From contig JANDJC010000015.1 of assembly GCA_024331045.1 (NCBI GenBank), positions 1 through 56,272 on the forward strand: a stretch of 56,272 nt of DNA, written 5' to 3'. The position numbers were made by a program, and so were the translations under genes. Origin of the DNA: Nitrospira sp. (GTDB lineage: Bacteria; Nitrospirota; Nitrospiria; Nitrospirales; Nitrospiraceae). The notes below the pieces were generated by a model that saw only the letters and a program-made list of their open reading frames with translations, had not been told where the DNA came from and searched no databases. Below are positions 36,064-44,745 of this stretch, one piece after another (within the stretch, counting starts at the first letter, position 1; each line of letters begins with the position of its first letter).

Positions 36064-36690
36064 TCACGGCACCACAATGGTATCCCCCGACATCAGTTGA
36101 AAATTGCCAATTTCTCCTTTTCCCGATACCAGATCATCGTAGCGTACTGGAATTCTAATCTGGCGTTCATTCGGCGTGCCCTTATCGATCGTCCTGATAA
36201 CGGCCATTCGGTTCTTGGAGGCATATTGGGTAAATCCGCCGGCTAGCGAGATGCCCTGTAAGACTGTTGCGTATGACTTCAACGGAAACTTCCCGGGATG
36301 AACCACTTCTCCCACCACATAGATGTAGTAACTATTGACTTCCTTGACGCTCACAGAAACAGATGGATTTTCTTTATACTCGGATAGCTTCTTGGAAATG
36401 ATCTCACCCACCTGTTCGGCAGTTAAACCACTGGCTTGCACATCCCCAATCAGGGGGAGAGAAATCATCCCATCCGGCCGGACAGTTACAATCCGGGACA
36501 AATCCTGGTTTTTCCAGACCGTGACTTCCACCACATCCTCAGGGCCCAATAAAAAATCCTGGGGGAGCGGTCTACGCACTTCGTCCAACACCTCATTAGA
36601 GATCGGCCCCGCCACACACCCCCCCAGAAAAAGAATCAAGCCGCCCAACAATAGTCTCATCAACCGACGACGCTCCTTTTTATGGGACAT
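36064..36690 (-). CDS. Wza-type polysaccharide export lipoprotein (SLBB domain)
   Basis: About 208 residues from the ATG at 36690. A basic N-terminus and hydrophobic core end in the lipobox LGGC, giving a lipid-anchored protein. The Poly_export domain (FLLGPEDVVEVTVWKNQDLS) is followed by a single SLBB domain (YYIYVVGEVVHPGKFPL). At about 210 residues it is shorter than Wza (about 380) and lacks the C-terminal amphipathic helix that makes Wza an outer-membrane pore, so it is like the export proteins of exosortase loci paired with a separate barrel. The upstream neighbour is a paralogue. Ribosome site weak. Confidence 0.9.
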   Translation of the reverse strand: MSHKKERRRLMRLLLGGLILFLGGCVAGPISNEVLDEVRRPLPQDFLLGPEDVVEVTVWKNQDLSRIVTVRPDGMISLPLIGDVQASGLTAEQVGEIISKKLSEYKENPSVSVSVKEVNSYYIYVVGEVVHPGKFPLKSYATVLQGISLAGGFTQYASKNRMAVIRTIDKGTPNERQIRIPVRYDDLVSGKGEIGNFQLMSGDTIVVP

Positions 36691-36741
36691 ACAGGTTGAC
36701 ACACAGCTTATCTCAAGACCGTAGTAGATTTCGGCGTGTGC

Positions 36742-37473
36742 CTATGGCACCAACACCATTGTTTCAGAGGGAATCACGATTGTGTCACCGGGAGCAAGCA
36801 CAAGGTTTTGACTTGAGCCATCTCGCAAAATAATGTCATCATAGTTCACCTTGATTTTGATATCCTTTTGCCCATTCTCCCCAAACCGAAACACAACGAT
36901 CTTATTCCGCACAGCTGTTGGCGTAAATCCTCCCGCTAATGTGATGGCTTGCAGCAACGTGGTTTTGCTTTTTAGGGGGTATTTGCCTGGATGAGCCACT
37001 TCACCCAGCACGTAAATGGCGTAACTGTTAATCTCCTTGACCACAATGGAAACTTGAGGATTCTCCTTGTATTCTCTTAACCGATCCGAAATAACGTCCG
37101 CTAATTGGGTAGCGGTCATTCCAACGGCGACCACATCGCCGATGAGAGGAAGAGAGATTTTCCCGTCAGGGCGCACTACGACCGTCCGCGACAAATCGGT
37201 ATTTTTCCAAACGCTGACATCCAACACATCTTCCGGTCCTATGATGTAGTCTGGCGTGACCACGAGTGAAGACTTGTCCCCTCCCCTCTCTCCGCCAACT
37301 GACTGTGGTCGAGGCAGCGGCTCACTCAGCTTCTCGGCGTATGCCTTGAGTGGCCCCCCCGACACTACCAGGAACATCACCATCCAGAGCGTCACGAGGC
37401 TAGAGGGCCGCTGCACTACTCTATGACGGCCATGAAAAATTGTCGCCAGGGTTCGGATGATCAAGAACGCCAT
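36742..37473 (-). CDS. Second Wza-type polysaccharide export protein, paralogous to the next
   Basis: 243 residues. It shares most of the Poly_export/SLBB sequence with the following gene (YIIGPEDVLDVSVWKNTDLS; YAIYVLGEVAHPGKYPL; LAGGFTPTAVRNK). A signal-like hydrophobic stretch lies near residues 28-46 (LVTLWMVMFLVVSGG) but there is no lipobox Cys, so the two differ in anchoring. Tandem duplication with divergence is the likely origin. The two may form mixed rings or serve different substrates. It lies 50 bp after the PilZ gene. Confidence 0.9.
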   Translation of the reverse strand: MAFLIIRTLATIFHGRHRVVQRPSSLVTLWMVMFLVVSGGPLKAYAEKLSEPLPRPQSVGGERGGDKSSLVVTPDYIIGPEDVLDVSVWKNTDLSRTVVVRPDGKISLPLIGDVVAVGMTATQLADVISDRLREYKENPQVSIVVKEINSYAIYVLGEVAHPGKYPLKSKTTLLQAITLAGGFTPTAVRNKIVVFRFGENGQKDIKIKVNYDDIILRDGSSQNLVLAPGDTIVIPSETMVLVP

Positions 37474-37523
37474 CTTACTCTCTTACTCTTCAGAACTCTC
37501 TGTTCCCAAAGTAGCTTTGAGAA

Positions 37524-37844
37524 TTAGAAGATAAACTTCACCCCCACCAAATACGGCCCCCCCCCAGTCTTGCCAAAGGGCACTTTTCTCGTCCATCGCA
37601 CCTCAGCCAACGTTGGAGTGCCGGCCACGGCGATTGGAGTGGGAACGTACACCTTCAATACCTGCTCAACCTTAGGTACTTGCTCCATAAGTAACAACAT
37701 GCCGCCGCTACTAATGTTAAGAGACAAGGCTTTTCCTCTTCTTCCTTCCTCCCTGCCGTGATCCTTCATAAGCGGAGTCATCTCATACGGAATTGGTCTC
37801 AACAATGCCACCCGTTCATTGTGATTTTCATGACTGTCTTTCAT
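37524..37844 (-). CDS. PilZ-domain protein
   Basis: About 106 residues from the ATG at 37844, with GGGAG six nt upstream; a GTG at 37871 is the alternative. NISSGGMLL (about 64-72 in the longer reading) is the conserved second PilZ motif. The first motif, RxxxR, is not clear: ERVALLRP has two Arg with four residues between. VGVKFIF at the end is the usual terminal strand. PilZ proteins sense cyclic di-GMP and often switch exopolysaccharide production on. As the first gene of the export operon it is a likely local c-di-GMP effector, if it still binds the ligand. Confidence 0.8.
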   Translation of the reverse strand: MKDSHENHNERVALLRPIPYEMTPLMKDHGREEGRRGKALSLNISSGGMLLLMEQVPKVEQVLKVYVPTPIAVAGTPTLAEVRWTRKVPFGKTGGGPYLVGVKFIF

Positions 37845-38272
37845 TGGCCACTCCCACTCTTTTTGAGTCACGGCGCCCTCTCGTCGCTCGGTCTATCCAT
37901 TTGCTAGTGCTAGAATAGCACCTCTTTCTTGTTTTGCCTTCACAGATTCAGTCCTTTGACAAACATAGAGTTTGATAAGCATAGAATTGACTTTTAATTC
38001 TGGTCAAAGAAGAATTGTTGGCATTCATCACGCTTTTAGAAGACGGTTCCAACTATATATAGGGAGGACACTGATCACAATACCAATGACGTAGGTCAGC
38101 CTTTTCTAAAAGTATATGTTGATTCCCCCAAAAGGGTTAGGTACTATTGCCGTGTACGTTTGGACCTATTTCTTTCCTGTGTTCTGCTCAAAACTTTACG
38201 ACCTCAGATGTCCATGATCTATGCTAAGCTTTCACCACCAAGCACACCTGACGAATAAGAGGGTTTGCCCCC
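37845..38272. promoter_or_regulatory. Divergent intergenic region between PilZ operon and LuxR gene
   Basis: 428 bp, AT-rich toward the middle, without a convincing gene. It must hold promoters in both directions. On the plus strand TTGGCAT at 38018-38024 and the GC at 38032-38033 give the GG-N10-GC spacing of a sigma-54 promoter, though the -12 box (ACGC) is imperfect. A weaker minus-strand GG-N10-GC candidate lies near 38223-38236. No clear sigma-70 box or repeat stands out. Confidence 0.35.
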
Positions 38273-38881
38273 ATGACTAGCAGCCCCGGCGTTTTGGACC
38301 AAACTGACAGCCTGGCCGACCAACGAGCGGGGTCAGGGATTGTCGTTCTGTCGGCCTCCATGCAACTCCTGCACATGAATCGTCAGGCGTCAGAGCTTGC
38401 TAAGAAAATCAATGATGTCGAACAGGCAAGCCATTCTGCGAAATATGCCCATGGCGTACTCCCCACCGCCCTCACCGAACTCTGTCACGAGATCATCAAA
38501 GCCCTCCACATCCGCACCGAGGCTAAGGATTGGGAGCAATTCGAGATCAAACGGATTGCCGGAGACCCCAATCAGCCAATTTTGCTCCGAGGTTTCGGCC
38601 TCCCAGATCGAGGCGGTATCCACAACGCTCGACTGGTCATTACTATGGAAGAGCTAGGACGAAAAAGACCCTTGAACGCGGAACACGCCCGCGATCGTTT
38701 TCAATTGACCTTACGGGAGCAAGAAGTCATCGAGCACCTTGCTAAAGGCTGGACAAACAAGGAAATCGCCAATGCACTTCAGATCACCGAACAGACGGTG
38801 AAAGAGCACATTAAACACATCATGCGAAAGACGAACGCAACGACTCGTACGGGTATTCTCGCTCAGGTCTTCAACTCGTAA
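38273..38881 (+). CDS. LuxR/FixJ-type helix-turn-helix regulator
   Basis: 202 residues. The C-terminal 60 residues form a GerE/LuxR helix-turn-helix (LTLREQEVIEHLAKGWTNK, then ITEQTVKEHIKHIMRK). The N-terminal part (about 20-130) looks like a small alpha/beta sensor, perhaps PAS-like (SGIVVLSASMQLLHMN), with no receiver-domain Asp pocket. It is transcribed away from the polysaccharide locus and is the obvious candidate to regulate it. The gene stands alone; about 450 bp of AT-rich sequence follow. Confidence 0.87.
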   Translation: MTSSPGVLDQTDSLADQRAGSGIVVLSASMQLLHMNRQASELAKKINDVEQASHSAKYAHGVLPTALTELCHEIIKALHIRTEAKDWEQFEIKRIAGDPNQPILLRGFGLPDRGGIHNARLVITMEELGRKRPLNAEHARDRFQLTLREQEVIEHLAKGWTNKEIANALQITEQTVKEHIKHIMRKTNATTRTGILAQVFNS

Positions 38882-39334
38882 GTTGCTCTTCCACTTATCA
38901 CGCTTCTCCTCATCATTGTCACGCTAAATATTTTCACCTACATAAGTTTGCTTAATACCTCCCCCACCGTTGCAAAACCTCCACACTGAGTAGTTATTTA
39001 CACGGTCAGCATTACGACTTCTTTCAATCATTGTAAAAATATCATTATAAATTAAACATTTATCATAGATATTTTACTTGGATATTGTCGCACGATATTT
39101 GCAATCCCTCCTGCCGAAGGTATCGCTTGGTATCCGCCTCCTGACCCCTGCAGGAGGAACTTGAATTTAGTAACTGGCGGCTGTAAAAAGCGGTGGCAAG
39201 AATTCAAGAGCCTCAAGGATTAAAGAGACTGAGGGGCCTTGATTGATCTTCCATTCCAACCCAGTGCCCTAGTCAGTGCTGGTAAATCAGTGGTGGTAAA
39301 AGTGGCTGCACTTGCTGCTAGAGAGAGGACCCGA
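38882..39334. other. AT-rich intergenic region without a recognised gene
   Basis: 453 bp between the LuxR gene and the lipoprotein gene, noticeably AT-rich around 39000-39080. The only structure I see is an inverted repeat, CCTCCTG (39137-39143) and CAGGAGG (39151-39157) with a 7-nt loop. No U-run follows it on the plus strand. It probably contains the lipoprotein promoter. Confidence 0.5.
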
Positions 39335-39871
39335 ATGATAATGATCGGAATGGCCTTGAGACAAAGAGTGCTCTTCTGTGTGTTAGGGGGAGCGTTACTA
39401 GCATCAGGGTGCCAAACCACTTCCTTTCTGCTAAAGGACACGCATCCTGACAATGAACGATTCATGTCCCTTTGGCAAGGCTACAACGCCTGTAAGGTTG
39501 CCTCTAACTTTCATTCGGCCCATTCTGAATGGCAGCGTCTTTCTTCTGCTGCTTTTTCTTCACCTATGGGAAGGAAGGATGAATTTGTGCTCCCTCTGCC
39601 TACCAAGGTTCGACGATTGGTGAGCGATCCGACTAACCGCCTAGCAGTTGATGTACGGGCTATGGCCGCAGCCTGTTCTCTCCACGCGGGTCAGCTAGCC
39701 TTGTATGAAGGTCGAATCGAGGCGGCCCGTGAACTCTTCGCATCCGTTCTTTCCTATCAGAAAACTCAGAAGGATCTTTCTCCCTATTACGCGAATCGAG
39801 CGAAGCGTTTTCTGGCGGAACTCGATGGAGGGATTGCTGTCTCTCTCAATCTTTCCTCTCCCTCTCCTTGA
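39335..39871 (+). CDS. Small lipoprotein of unknown function
   Basis: 178 residues from the ATG at 39335, preceded by AGAGAGGA six nt away. The signal peptide MALRQRVLFCVLGGALLASGC ends in the lipobox ASGC. The remainder is helical, with a possible TPR-like stretch (RAMAAACSLHAGQLALYEGRIEAARELFASVL, written here only by its ends: residues about 115 to 150). Fits an envelope lipoprotein, perhaps an accessory one. I do not recognise the family. It is convergent with glgA, which ends 67 bp away; no terminator is visible between. Confidence 0.72.
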   Translation: MIMIGMALRQRVLFCVLGGALLASGCQTTSFLLKDTHPDNERFMSLWQGYNACKVASNFHSAHSEWQRLSSAAFSSPMGRKDEFVLPLPTKVRRLVSDPTNRLAVDVRAMAAACSLHAGQLALYEGRIEAARELFASVLSYQKTQKDLSPYYANRAKRFLAELDGGIAVSLNLSSPSP

Positions 39872-39938
39872 TACTTGGGTCTACCAGATTGACATCCAGA
39901 CGCTTTCTCCGTTGAAGAGGTGAGGAGGTGTGCGCTCT

Positions 39939-41447
39939 CTATTGCGAAGACGACAGCACGGTTCGGTAAAGTTGCTCATATCGCTCGGCGGATCGGGTCC
40001 AGGAAACATCAACCTTCATACCAGCCTTCATGAGCGAGTGCCACATCTCCCGCTCCCGATACACCGACACTGCCAGCAGGATCGCCGACAACATCGCATC
40101 AGAAGTGGGGTTGTCAAAATGAAAACCGGTCGCCAGATTGGCCCGCACCGTCGAGGGTTTGAACGGAACGACGGTATCAGCCAACCCTCCAGTGCATCGA
40201 ACGATCGGCACCGTTCCATACCGTAAACTCTGAAGCTGGGTCAGGCCGCAAGGCTCGTACCGAGAAGGCATAACCAACATATCGGCCCCCGCTTGAATGC
40301 GGTGAGCCAATCCCTCGTCAAAACCAATATGAACGGCGACACAGTCAGGGTGAGCGGATTTGGCTTCCATCCATCGTTCTTCCAGATCTCGGTCACCGGT
40401 GCCTAACAGAACAAGCTGAATGTCGAGAAGAACCAGCTCAGGGAGCGCCTCCAGCAAGAGATCAAACCCTTTTTGATGCGTGAGCCGCCCAATCGCCGCC
40501 AGCAGAGGCACCGAACGAACAGGTAATCCAAGCTCCCGCTGCAAGAGTCTCTTGCACACTTCCTTTCCCGACAAATCGGAAACGTTGTAGGAAGCCGGCG
40601 TGAACCGATCCGTCTCCGGATTCCAGACGTTCACATCGATACCATTGACAATTCCATGAATGCCCTCTCTTCGGTCGGCAAGCACCCCTTCCAATCCGTA
40701 ACCGAATTCCTTGGTAAGAATCTCTTTCGCGTAGGTCTGGCTGACCGTGGAAACTGCATCTGAAAATATAATCCCCCCCTTTAAACAATTAACCAAGCCA
40801 TAAAACTCCAATGCGTGCGGTGAAAACAACGCATCCGGGAGGCCGGTCACGGGAAATCGCTCACCGGGAAACAGCCCTTGATAGCCGACATTGTGGAGAG
40901 TCAGCAACGTCTTTACGCTGGGGATGGCAAGACCCCTCACGCCAGCTCTCAAATACACCGAACACAAGGCAGTTTGCCAATCATGAAGATGGAGCACATC
41001 CACTGGCCAACCATCCCGCTCGTGGAGATAGCCTATCCCTCTGAGCACGGCTTGAGAAAACAGCGAGAACCGCTCGAGGTTATCTTGGTAATCACCATGT
41101 TGATCCTGATAGAGTCCGGGACGATCAAAGTATGGGTCGCAGCGAACGACCAAGATCTTTAAAGGGCACGACCCGCCTCCAATCGGCACACAAACTTCCT
41201 CCACCATGCCCTCTATTGAAACGGAGCCAACTGGCGTCGTGAAGCGGATCTTGGTCTCTCTTGATGGCAGAGATTCCAACACGCTCCGATATCCCGGCAA
41301 CACCAAGGTGACCTCATGCCCCAGCCGAATCAGTTCCTGTGGCAACACGCCGACCACGTCGGCCAATCCTCCCGTCTTGGCATAAGGAACCGCCTCCGAT
41401 GCCGCCATGGCGATATGGAGAGGTTTCTTCGGTAGGGCTGTGGACAT
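39939..41447 (-). CDS. glgA: Glycogen (starch) synthase
   Basis: 502 residues, a normal length for bacterial GlgA (GT5). The ADP-glucose-binding loop KTGGLADV is at 24-31; DWQTAL and LTLHNVGYQG follow, and MPSRYEPCGLTQL near 390-402 is the conserved E-x7-E-type active-site region. It extends alpha-1,4-glucan chains using ADP- or UDP-glucose. It stands apart from the exopolysaccharide genes across the AT-rich gap; no other glycogen genes are in the window. Confidence 0.95.
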   Translation of the reverse strand: MSTALPKKPLHIAMAASEAVPYAKTGGLADVVGVLPQELIRLGHEVTLVLPGYRSVLESLPSRETKIRFTTPVGSVSIEGMVEEVCVPIGGGSCPLKILVVRCDPYFDRPGLYQDQHGDYQDNLERFSLFSQAVLRGIGYLHERDGWPVDVLHLHDWQTALCSVYLRAGVRGLAIPSVKTLLTLHNVGYQGLFPGERFPVTGLPDALFSPHALEFYGLVNCLKGGIIFSDAVSTVSQTYAKEILTKEFGYGLEGVLADRREGIHGIVNGIDVNVWNPETDRFTPASYNVSDLSGKEVCKRLLQRELGLPVRSVPLLAAIGRLTHQKGFDLLLEALPELVLLDIQLVLLGTGDRDLEERWMEAKSAHPDCVAVHIGFDEGLAHRIQAGADMLVMPSRYEPCGLTQLQSLRYGTVPIVRCTGGLADTVVPFKPSTVRANLATGFHFDNPTSDAMLSAILLAVSVYREREMWHSLMKAGMKVDVSWTRSAERYEQLYRTVLSSSQ

Positions 41448-41570
41448 GGAATAGGAGAGTCAAACGGTCGTGGATGGGCTGGTTCTTGATGACTGCTTCC
41501 GCCTCGTCAAGCGTTGTTATCGAGCGTTCATACCCTCGTGAAGCGAACAACAGATGATCGTAATGATTCT

Positions 41571-42047
41571 TCAATCCAATCGCGTCTTGAACCGATCTTC
41601 ATAAGCCCATGTTTCGAGAAGGGCTCGCATTTCTTCGGCCTTTAGGGCCTCCTTGTAAACCAATTTTTCATCCAGAAACACCAACAGCCAGCCCCGTTCA
41701 GGATAGGCAAAAAACACCCCCTCCCCCACCTCCACTCCAGAATCCCATCCCTTGGGCGCTTCCCCTAATGCCACCCGTGAGGCGGGAATCATCGTCGAAT
41801 CAGGCATCACAAAAAATTGTGTAAACGTCCGTCGATAATGGGGCGGCTCCCCCCATACGTTGACGACAGCTCTGGTCGTTACTCGTTCGATCGAGAGATT
41901 ACCCTCCCTGACCAACTGTTCCTGCTCGGCCAACGGCGGCATCCCCCGACACGAAATCACTCCCGCCATGAGGAGCACCACCCCAAGGAAGCCTATCTTT
42001 CCCGTCACGCCTTGCTTGCCCTTGCCAAGCCGACCACTTCTTCTCAT
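41571..42047 (-). CDS. Putative lipoprotein, unknown function
   Basis: 158 residues. A basic N-terminus and hydrophobic core (GFLGVVLLMAGVISC) end in a lipobox-like VISC. The rest has short beta-type segments and ends in a helical, charged tail (KAEEMRALLETWAYEDRF). No family recognised. The gap of 123 bp between it and glgA contains an open frame starting with TTG at 41574 which overlaps glgA. Its 5' neighbour is the DUF971 gene, 15 bp away. Confidence 0.72.
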   Translation of the reverse strand: MRRSGRLGKGKQGVTGKIGFLGVVLLMAGVISCRGMPPLAEQEQLVREGNLSIERVTTRAVVNVWGEPPHYRRTFTQFFVMPDSTMIPASRVALGEAPKGWDSGVEVGEGVFFAYPERGWLLVFLDEKLVYKEALKAEEMRALLETWAYEDRFKTRLD

Positions 42048-42062
42048 GCCAGTCCCTACGCT

Positions 42063-42452
42063 TCACATCAGTCGCCTGGACTTGCTTCTAGACTTTGGAT
42101 CGGCCGGTTTGACCGGCACACAGACCTCACACTGACACAACTTTCTCAAGAGTTGATAGGAATAAATGCCGGCGTCATGCCCATCACTCCACCGAAATTG
42201 AAGAGCATACCGACCGACCGGCAGAATATCTTGAAGCATAATCAACAGGGGTACGTCGTCCTCTTTCAAGCGTCGCTCTCCTGTCCACTCATCCACGCAA
42301 GCCGCGCAGGGACACTGTTGCCGCAGGTAGCGAATTGGATAGATCCCTTTGTGACCATCACTCCATTCAATGCCCAAAATCCCCTTGTCAAGCCACTCCA
42401 TATCGCGCGGCTCAAGAGGGGTCGACGTCGTTTGGTCGCTGTTCTCTTTCAT
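42063..42452 (-). CDS. DUF971 domain protein
   Basis: 129 residues. GIEWSDGHKGIYPIRYLRQQCPCAAC (positions about 27-52) and the second SDGH near 88 are the signature of DUF971, the N-terminal domain of gamma-butyrobetaine hydroxylase-like proteins and of small proteins linked to iron-sulfur or P-loop assembly factors. Cys pairs CPCAAC and CQCEVC could bind a metal. The ATG overlaps the recO stop (ATGA). Function not established. Confidence 0.88.
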   Translation of the reverse strand: MKENSDQTTSTPLEPRDMEWLDKGILGIEWSDGHKGIYPIRYLRQQCPCAACVDEWTGERRLKEDDVPLLIMLQDILPVGRYALQFRWSDGHDAGIYSYQLLRKLCQCEVCVPVKPADPKSRSKSRRLM

Positions 42453-43210
42453 CTTCCCGACAGTGAGCCTGATAAGAAATCGGCCGGCGGCAGCCGCCTG
42501 CCTGCGACGATTGTCACGTACTTGTCAACGGCCTCTTCAATTTCGTTCCGTATTCGCCCCTCGGCGCGCAGCCGCACCAGCAGTGAAGGAACTAGACGAA
42601 CCGCCTGGCGAAGAACGGCCACGCTTCCCTGTGACAAAGGCAGGGAACGGGCGTGGTGCTGAGTCGCGCACGCCGGACAGACCAGCCCTCCCGCCGTTGG
42701 TAAAAAATGCGGCGCACCGGCCAGCGGCGCCCTCCCACAGGCGGCACAACAGTCCGTTTGGGGGCGAAACCCCATCCGACACAACAGTTTAATTTGAAAC
42801 AGCAACGCAGTCCCCAACGGATCCTGGCTGGACGCCACGGCTGACAATCCCTGCGCAAGAATCTCAAACAACTGTGGATCCGCATCCCGTTCCGGCGTTA
42901 CTGCTCCTACCACATTGACAAGGCGAGCCGCCGCCCCCATCAGCTCCAAGTCTTCGCGCAACTCATGATGCGACATGAGCACATCGACATGCGACATGCG
43001 AAATAGCGAATCCCCAGTTTTTTCAAACAAGTCGAGACGGCAAAGGGTGAACGGCTCCAGCGCGGCCCCAAAGCGGCTTTTCTGACGACGGGCGCCGCGG
43101 GCGACACCGCGGATTTTTCCGAGCGTGCTCGCATAGCAGGTCACAATCCGGTCCGCCTCGCCCCACTTGCGGCTGCTCAAGACAATCGCCGTCGTTTTCA
43201 CCATCGGCAT
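42449..43210 (-). CDS. recO: DNA repair protein RecO
   Basis: 253 residues from the ATG at 43210, which has AGGAAGG eight nt upstream; GTG at 43219 and ATG at 43204 are in frame. The N-terminal OB-fold (TTAIVLSSRKWGEADRIV) is followed by a helical domain and a zinc-binding Cys set (CCAACG and CPAC, about residues 155-185). RecO loads RecA on SSB-coated gaps with RecR in the RecF pathway. It overlaps the DUF971 gene. Confidence 0.92.
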   Translation of the reverse strand: MPMVKTTAIVLSSRKWGEADRIVTCYASTLGKIRGVARGARRQKSRFGAALEPFTLCRLDLFEKTGDSLFRMSHVDVLMSHHELREDLELMGAAARLVNVVGAVTPERDADPQLFEILAQGLSAVASSQDPLGTALLFQIKLLCRMGFRPQTDCCAACGRAPLAGAPHFLPTAGGLVCPACATQHHARSLPLSQGSVAVLRQAVRLVPSLLVRLRAEGRIRNEIEEAVDKYVTIVAGRRLPPADFLSGSLSGR

Positions 43211-43275
43211 TCCACACACCTTCCTTCATCTTTCATCGCTTAACAAGACACGACCGATTCGCCCCGCTGCGCCTA

Positions 43276-44736
43276 TCACCGCAGATAATTTAAGAAGAGC
43301 GTGGCCAAGGAGAGATAAATCGTAATGCCTGTAATATCATTGGCCGTCGTCACAAAAGGCCCCGCGGCGACGGCCGGATCAACTCCCATGCGCTTCAATA
43401 CAATCGGCATGATCGTGGCCATGCTGGTTGAGACAAAGAACGCCATCACCAGCGACGCACCCACAACCAGACCAAGCCCCGCTTCATGGAGCACCCACCC
43501 TACAATCGTCAAAATCAAGCCACAGGCCAGTCCCATCAACAAGCCGACCTTGGTTTCCCGAAAGAACACGGTCCACACATCCGTCGGTTCAATATGCCCG
43601 GTTGCCAACCCCCGAATGATCAGGGTCGAAGATTGCAGCCCTACATTGCCGCCCATCGCAGCGATGACCGGAATAAAACTCACCACCGCCACCACTTCCT
43701 GGATCGTGTAGCGGAAGTACCACAAGATCGCTCCTGAGAGCAGGCTACCGACCAGATTGGTAAACAGCCAAGGCAATCGCAGCTTGGCAGCCCCCAGACT
43801 GGAGGACTTCGAAATCGGCTCCTCCTCGATGGCGCCCGCCATCTTGAGCATGTCCTCCGTCGCCTCCTCGCGGATGACATCCACCACGTCATCCACCGTG
43901 ATGATGCCAACCAGCCGTCCATCCTTCTCCACAACGGGGATCGCGAGCAGATTGTAATTGGCCACCTGCCGTGCCACTTCCTCTTGATCCATATCGACGG
44001 TGACGCTGATCACGTCACGTGTCATGATATTCTTGAGTGGCGTCTCCGGTGGCACCGTCAACAGCTGGCGCAGCGACAACACGCCGACCAATCGATCGTC
44101 CTTGTCCGTGACATAGATATAAAACACCATTTCCGCATCGGTCGCCTGCTGAAGCCGGCGGATCGCTTCCTGCGCGGTCACATCTTCCGACAGAGAGAAA
44201 AACTCTGTCGTCATGATGCCGCCGGCCGTATCTTTTGCATATTGGAGAATGTCGGCGACTTCCGTCGAATCCTCGGCCTTCATCAAGGCGAGGATTTCCT
44301 TGCTGCGTTCCTCCGGCAAAAATCCGAGGATATAGGCGACGTCGTCCGGACCAAGATCCTTGAGTAGCCAGGCGATATCGGAATGCAAGAGATCGGCCAG
44401 CACTTCCTGAATGCTTTCTCCGTCAAGCTCACTTAACACCTGGCCGCGTTTGTTCTCGCCCCTGACCAACTCGAACACTTCTCGCTTTTCTTTAGAAGAG
44501 GACAGGTGTTGAATGGCTTTGGCAATATCAGCGGGATGCATGCGGCCCAGCATCCTTGAAAGGTTGGTGATCGCTCCACGCCGCAGCAATCGTTGAACGG
44601 ATTGAATGACGATATCAGACTTGGTGAGCCCCCGTTCCGCCTGATCGCGCAAGACGTCGCGCAAGGTGTCCCGATCCGATAAGCGGGACCGCACCTCCAC
44701 TTCTTTAGACTCGCCTTGACGCTCCGTGATCCGCAT
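43276..44736 (-). CDS. mgtE: Magnesium transporter MgtE
   Basis: 486 residues. An N-terminal MgtE_N superhelical domain (about 40-150) is followed by two CBS domains (about 155-285), a linker helix and five membrane helices (about 310-486). GGNVGLQSSTLIIRGLATG and the late TANDITG stretch carry the Asp residue that lines the Mg2+ pore. The CBS and N domains sense cytoplasmic Mg2+ and gate the channel. It lies 10 bp after era in the same direction. Confidence 0.95.
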   Translation of the reverse strand: MRITERQGESKEVEVRSRLSDRDTLRDVLRDQAERGLTKSDIVIQSVQRLLRRGAITNLSRMLGRMHPADIAKAIQHLSSSKEKREVFELVRGENKRGQVLSELDGESIQEVLADLLHSDIAWLLKDLGPDDVAYILGFLPEERSKEILALMKAEDSTEVADILQYAKDTAGGIMTTEFFSLSEDVTAQEAIRRLQQATDAEMVFYIYVTDKDDRLVGVLSLRQLLTVPPETPLKNIMTRDVISVTVDMDQEEVARQVANYNLLAIPVVEKDGRLVGIITVDDVVDVIREEATEDMLKMAGAIEEEPISKSSSLGAAKLRLPWLFTNLVGSLLSGAILWYFRYTIQEVVAVVSFIPVIAAMGGNVGLQSSTLIIRGLATGHIEPTDVWTVFFRETKVGLLMGLACGLILTIVGWVLHEAGLGLVVGASLVMAFFVSTSMATIMPIVLKRMGVDPAVAAGPFVTTANDITGITIYLSLATLFLNYLR

Positions 44737-44745
44737 CGCCAGCCC

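Noticed and set aside
41817..42662. 281-codon plus-strand open frame
   Set aside because: Opposite the lipoprotein, DUF971 and recO genes, all better supported.
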